Assembly (NCBI GenBank): GCA_024636855.1 | Contig: JAGXGG010000032.1 | Span: 1 to 47,159, forward strand | Direction: 5' to 3' | DNA length: 47,159 nt | From: Ignavibacteriota bacterium | GTDB taxonomy: Bacteria > Bacteroidota > Ignavibacteria > Kapaibacteriales > UBA2268 | The notes under the pieces: generated by a model | Seen by the model: only the letters and a program-made list of their open reading frames with translations | Databases searched by the model: none | What the model was told of the DNA's origin: nothing | Shown: piece after piece, positions 44,269-47,159 of the stretch | Position numbering within the stretch: the first letter of the stretch is position 1 | How the letters are laid out: the number at the start of each line of letters is the position of its first letter | Made by a program: the position numbers and the translations under genes

Positions 44269-45878
44269 ATTTAAGATTAGTATATATATTATTATTAATA
44301 GTAATAATGACGTCGAACCTTTTTTCTCAAAATAAAAACAGTAAAATAGAAAAGACTGTTGTTATTGAAGAAACATTCTTACCTCTAATAAGTAAGTCAG
44401 ACTCTGCTCATTCTATAAATGCTTTAACACGCGATATAGATAATATAATTCAAAGAAATGGATTAACCAATGCAGATTATAGTGTAGCAGTTTATTCACT
44501 AGACGAAGGTAAATTTCTATACAAGAAAAATGAGCAAAAATCTTTAACTCCAGCTTCTACAACTAAATTGATAACTTCATTTGTAGTTCTTAATTTGCTT
44601 AAAAATCAGCAGATACATACCCCAATTTATCATAATGGAAAGATAGAAAAGAATATCTTATACGGTGATTTGATTATTTATGGCAAAGGTGATCCTTTAT
44701 TAACTCAAAGGGACTTTGATTCAATAGCTGTAGTGATTAAAAATCGTGGAATAAAAACTGTAACAGGTAATATATATGTAGATGATTCATATTTTGATAA
44801 TATCACTAGCAGATTTAAATATTCAAGAGATGATGATGAGGTAGAGGCACTAGCTCCTATTACACCTCTTAGCATTGAAAGAAATAAAGCACTAGTAACT
44901 GTTCGTGGTGGTAGTTCTGGTTCATATTTAGATTGTGATATCTACCCAAACTCAGAATCTTTAAAATATCTTGTTTATGGCAAAACTACAGGATATCTAG
45001 AAGATAAAGAAAGTGGAATTAGAAATTATATGGAGCCATTAGTAACTCAACAATATGGAGATACTTATAATTTTAAAGACGCAGATAATGACGCATTTAG
45101 AGTGTCGATTAGTAGTAGTATGAACGATGAGAACGAACAGATATTTATTATTCGTGGGAACTTGCGTAAAGGAAGAAGTAGAGCTTACAGATACTATCTT
45201 AAAGATCCTATAATTGCTACAGCAGGTGTCCTAAAATCTAGTCTTTCTAAAGTTGGTGTAAAAGTACTTGGGGGATTGGAAAAATGCATAGAAAATCAAA
45301 AAAGTTTTGAGTCAAAGAATATTCTAGGAATAATAAAAAGAGACTTATTTGAAGTTCTAGATGTACTAAATAAAAATAGTGATAATTATATTGCTGAGAA
45401 TCTGTTTAAAATAATAGGTGCTCATAATCCATTATATGATGACAATTATTTTGGTGCTCAAGACTTAACGTATAAGGTCTTGAAAAATAACAAAATACCT
45501 CTAGCGGGTATATATATAAATGATGGTTCTGGATTATCTAGAAGAAACCTAGTAACTACCCAAGCAATGGTTAAAATAATTGAAAATATTAGCAAACAGA
45601 CATATGGAGAAAGATTCATACAATCCTTAGCTATTGCTGGTGAAGACGGTACTCTTAGGAAAAGAATGAAAAATACAGCTGCTGAAGATATACTTATAGG
45701 TAAAACTGGAACTTTAAGAAATGTGAGTGGACTTTCTGGTGTGACTACAACATTAGATGGTGAAAAATTAGCTTATGCATTTATATTCAATGGAAATTCT
45801 GTAGGTAAATACAAAACAGTTGAAAATGAATTAGGAGAATTAATTTCCCAATTCTTTTATTTTAATGAAGAGCATTAG
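44265..45878 (+). CDS. dacB: D-alanyl-D-alanine carboxypeptidase/endopeptidase (PBP4/DacB family)
   Basis: 537 residues. A signal peptide (about 1-21) is followed by the class C penicillin-binding fold. It has nucleophile Ser98-Thr-Thr-Lys101 (LTPASTTKL), the SDN motif (NSDNYIAENLFK) and K480-T-G (IGKTGTLRNVSG). The large insertion between SxxK and SDN is typical of PBP4. The protein trims or cleaves peptidoglycan peptide bridges in the periplasm. It overlaps miaA by 4 bp. Linkage of cdaA and dacB suits shared cell-wall control, though this is inferred. Confidence 0.93.
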   Translation: MNLRLVYILLLIVIMTSNLFSQNKNSKIEKTVVIEETFLPLISKSDSAHSINALTRDIDNIIQRNGLTNADYSVAVYSLDEGKFLYKKNEQKSLTPASTTKLITSFVVLNLLKNQQIHTPIYHNGKIEKNILYGDLIIYGKGDPLLTQRDFDSIAVVIKNRGIKTVTGNIYVDDSYFDNITSRFKYSRDDDEVEALAPITPLSIERNKALVTVRGGSSGSYLDCDIYPNSESLKYLVYGKTTGYLEDKESGIRNYMEPLVTQQYGDTYNFKDADNDAFRVSISSSMNDENEQIFIIRGNLRKGRSRAYRYYLKDPIIATAGVLKSSLSKVGVKVLGGLEKCIENQKSFESKNILGIIKRDLFEVLDVLNKNSDNYIAENLFKIIGAHNPLYDDNYFGAQDLTYKVLKNNKIPLAGIYINDGSGLSRRNLVTTQAMVKIIENISKQTYGERFIQSLAIAGEDGTLRKRMKNTAAEDILIGKTGTLRNVSGLSGVTTTLDGEKLAYAFIFNGNSVGKYKTVENELGELISQFFYFNEEH

Positions 45879-45880
45879 TA

Positions 45881-46693
45881 TTGATTAAAAAGTATCTAAT
45901 ATATTCCTTGCTCATTTTAGTCGCGGTAGGTATGGCATTCCCAATTTTATGGATGCTAATATTATCACTTAAAACAAACCCAGAAACCTTAGATAGCACT
46001 TCAAAATTACTTTTTTCTGATTATAATCTAAATAATTATACCGAGGCAATAACCTCTGATTCTTTTGATAAGTATTTATTCAACTCCTTATTTGTAGCAA
46101 TCATTGTTACATTTGGAAATATATTGTTTTGTACTCTAACTGGTTATGCTTTGGCTAGAAAAAAGTTTCGAGGTAATAAGTTAATTCTTGTTTCAATCAT
46201 TGGTGTAATGATGATTCCACCTCATGTAATTATGATTCCTTTATATAGAACTATGGTTAATTTTGATTGGATTAACTCATATCAGTCATTAATTATACCC
46301 TGGCTTATTACGCCATTTGGTGTGTTTCTAGTGAAACAGTATTTATCAAACATACCTGAAGCAATAGAACAAGCTGCTATAATGGATGGGGCAAGTCAAA
46401 CGCAAGTCTTATTCAAGATAATATTTCCATTAGCAAAGCCAATTATAATTGTTCTTGCTGTATATGTATTCTTGATGAACTGGAACTCTTTTTTATTTCC
46501 TTTCTTATTTACCAATAATTCAGATTATTGGACACTCCCTGTAGGACTTACATTCTACTTAGGTAAACAATCAATTGATTGGGGACATCTTATGTCTGGA
46601 GCTTCTATGTCTGCAATTCCAATAATTGTTCTATTTATGATATTTCAGAAACAAATAATAAAAGGATTAACGGCAGGTGCAATAAAAGAGTAG
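45881..46693 (+). CDS. ABC transporter permease, MalG/carbohydrate type
   Basis: 270 residues from a TTG at 45881, 2 bp after the dacB stop; the hydrophobic N-terminus begins right there and no better start is seen upstream. Six transmembrane segments and the EAA loop (EAIEQAAIMDGASQTQVLFK) define a binding-protein-dependent transport permease of the MalG/UgpE class (CUT1). The other permease, the binding protein and the ATPase are not in this window. The substrate, probably a sugar or glycerol phosphate, is not determined. Confidence 0.88.
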   Translation: MIKKYLIYSLLILVAVGMAFPILWMLILSLKTNPETLDSTSKLLFSDYNLNNYTEAITSDSFDKYLFNSLFVAIIVTFGNILFCTLTGYALARKKFRGNKLILVSIIGVMMIPPHVIMIPLYRTMVNFDWINSYQSLIIPWLITPFGVFLVKQYLSNIPEAIEQAAIMDGASQTQVLFKIIFPLAKPIIIVLAVYVFLMNWNSFLFPFLFTNNSDYWTLPVGLTFYLGKQSIDWGHLMSGASMSAIPIIVLFMIFQKQIIKGLTAGAIKE

Positions 46694-46775
46694 TTAATGC
46701 TTCAAAGATTTTTCTAGTAGTAAATAATTACTAAATTGAACTAATATAAATTGTTATAATAAAAAAGGTACTTGA

Positions 46776-47133
46776 ATGGGTTTAATAATATTCGGAATAA
46801 TAATACTTATTATAGGACTGACTTTACAAAAAGATGCTCTGCCCTTGGGTAAATTTAAGAGCTTAATTTCAACTATTGGTATTGTTGTAGTAGTATTAGG
46901 CCTTCTAACTACAACTATTAAAGTAGTAGATGCAGGTCATATCGGAGTCAAGAAATTATTTGGTAAAGTCCAAGGAGATGTACTAAATGAAGGTTTAAAT
47001 TTTGTAAATCCATTAATTGACGTAATTGTACTTTCAACTCAGACTCAAAACTATACTATGTCATCAACTTCAAGTGAAGGTGAGAAGGCGGGTGATGATG
47101 CTGTATCTGTTTTAAGTAAAGATGGTTTACAAG
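46776..47133 (+). CDS. SPFH/prohibitin-family protein (3' truncated at contig end)
   Basis: ATG at 46776 with AAAAAAGGT upstream; 119 genuine residues are visible. Two N-terminal hydrophobic segments (MGLIIFGIIILIIGLTL and LISTIGIVVVVLGLL) are followed by the SPFH start KVVDAGHIGVKKLFGKVQGD, continuing VLNEGLNFVNPL and SKDGLQ, as in bacterial prohibitin-like proteins that form membrane-associated rings. The frame continues to the window end only because of adapter sequence, which encodes the artefactual tail VSYTHLTL. Confidence 0.85.
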
Positions 47134-47159
47134 CTGTCTCTTATACACATCTGACGCTG
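47134..47159. other. Nextera (Tn5) sequencing adapter, not genomic
   Basis: The last 26 bases are the Tn5 mosaic-end reverse complement CTGTCTCTTATACACATCT followed by GACGCTG, the start of the Nextera read-through adapter. This is untrimmed library sequence at the contig end. Confidence 0.95.

Overview
The window is AT-rich chromosomal DNA from a member of the Bacteroidota/Chlorobiota (FCB) group. The evidence is a type IX secretion component (PorQ), six proteins ending in T9SS-type C-terminal sorting domains, a DUF1501/DUF1800 pair, and choice-of-anchor/VWA surface proteins. Many genes have clear Shine-Dalgarno sequences, which fits Ignavibacteria/Kapabacteria-like lineages better than classical Bacteroidia, but this placement is an inference. 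No rRNA, tRNA or CRISPR array was seen.

Layout. 1-3397: 3' part of a VWA/choice-of-anchor T9SS surface protein. 3516-7426: parA, parB, a YbgC-like thioesterase, porQ, a small lipoprotein gene on the minus strand and a small outer-membrane barrel. 7492-12478 (minus strand): DUF1501, DUF1800 and a YbiT-type ABC-F ATPase. 12459-34454: an integrated element of about 22 kb. 34605-42475 (minus strand): an M2-family peptidase, a 1643-residue T9SS surface protein, DUF427 and TauE/SafE. 42570-end: cdaA, miaA, dacB, an ABC sugar-type permease and a truncated SPFH protein. The last 26 bases are Nextera (Tn5) adapter read-through, so genuine sequence ends near 47133.

The element is bounded by an exact 20-bp direct repeat (12459-12478 and 34435-34454). 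That repeat is the first 20 bases of the ABC-F gene, so integration kept the protein intact but moved its native upstream region 22 kb away. At its left end are a XRE regulator and a divergent AlpA/excisionase-like HTH gene, two small genes and a TOPRIM-like/VirE primase-helicase. A 1.2-kb non-coding region follows, with 21-bp-period iterons, long direct repeats and many perfect palindromes (a likely replication origin). The cargo is two T9SS-exported proteins, a complete type IC-like restriction-modification operon (hsdM-hsdS-hsdR) with an unrecognised C-terminally anchored protein gene attached, and a minus-strand gene for a proteasome-beta/HslV/Anbu-like Ntn hydrolase with Thr1, Asp17 and Lys33 at the canonical positions. 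A DUF2335 membrane protein gene with a small partner and a tyrosine recombinase close the element. No relaxase, type IV secretion or phage structural genes are visible, so the layout is closest to a phage-satellite-like or otherwise non-conjugative integrative element carrying defence and surface cargo.

The most novel candidate is the Ntn hydrolase at 30430-31269, together with the 453-residue membrane protein behind hsdR. Both lie beside the restriction system and neither has a function I can name.
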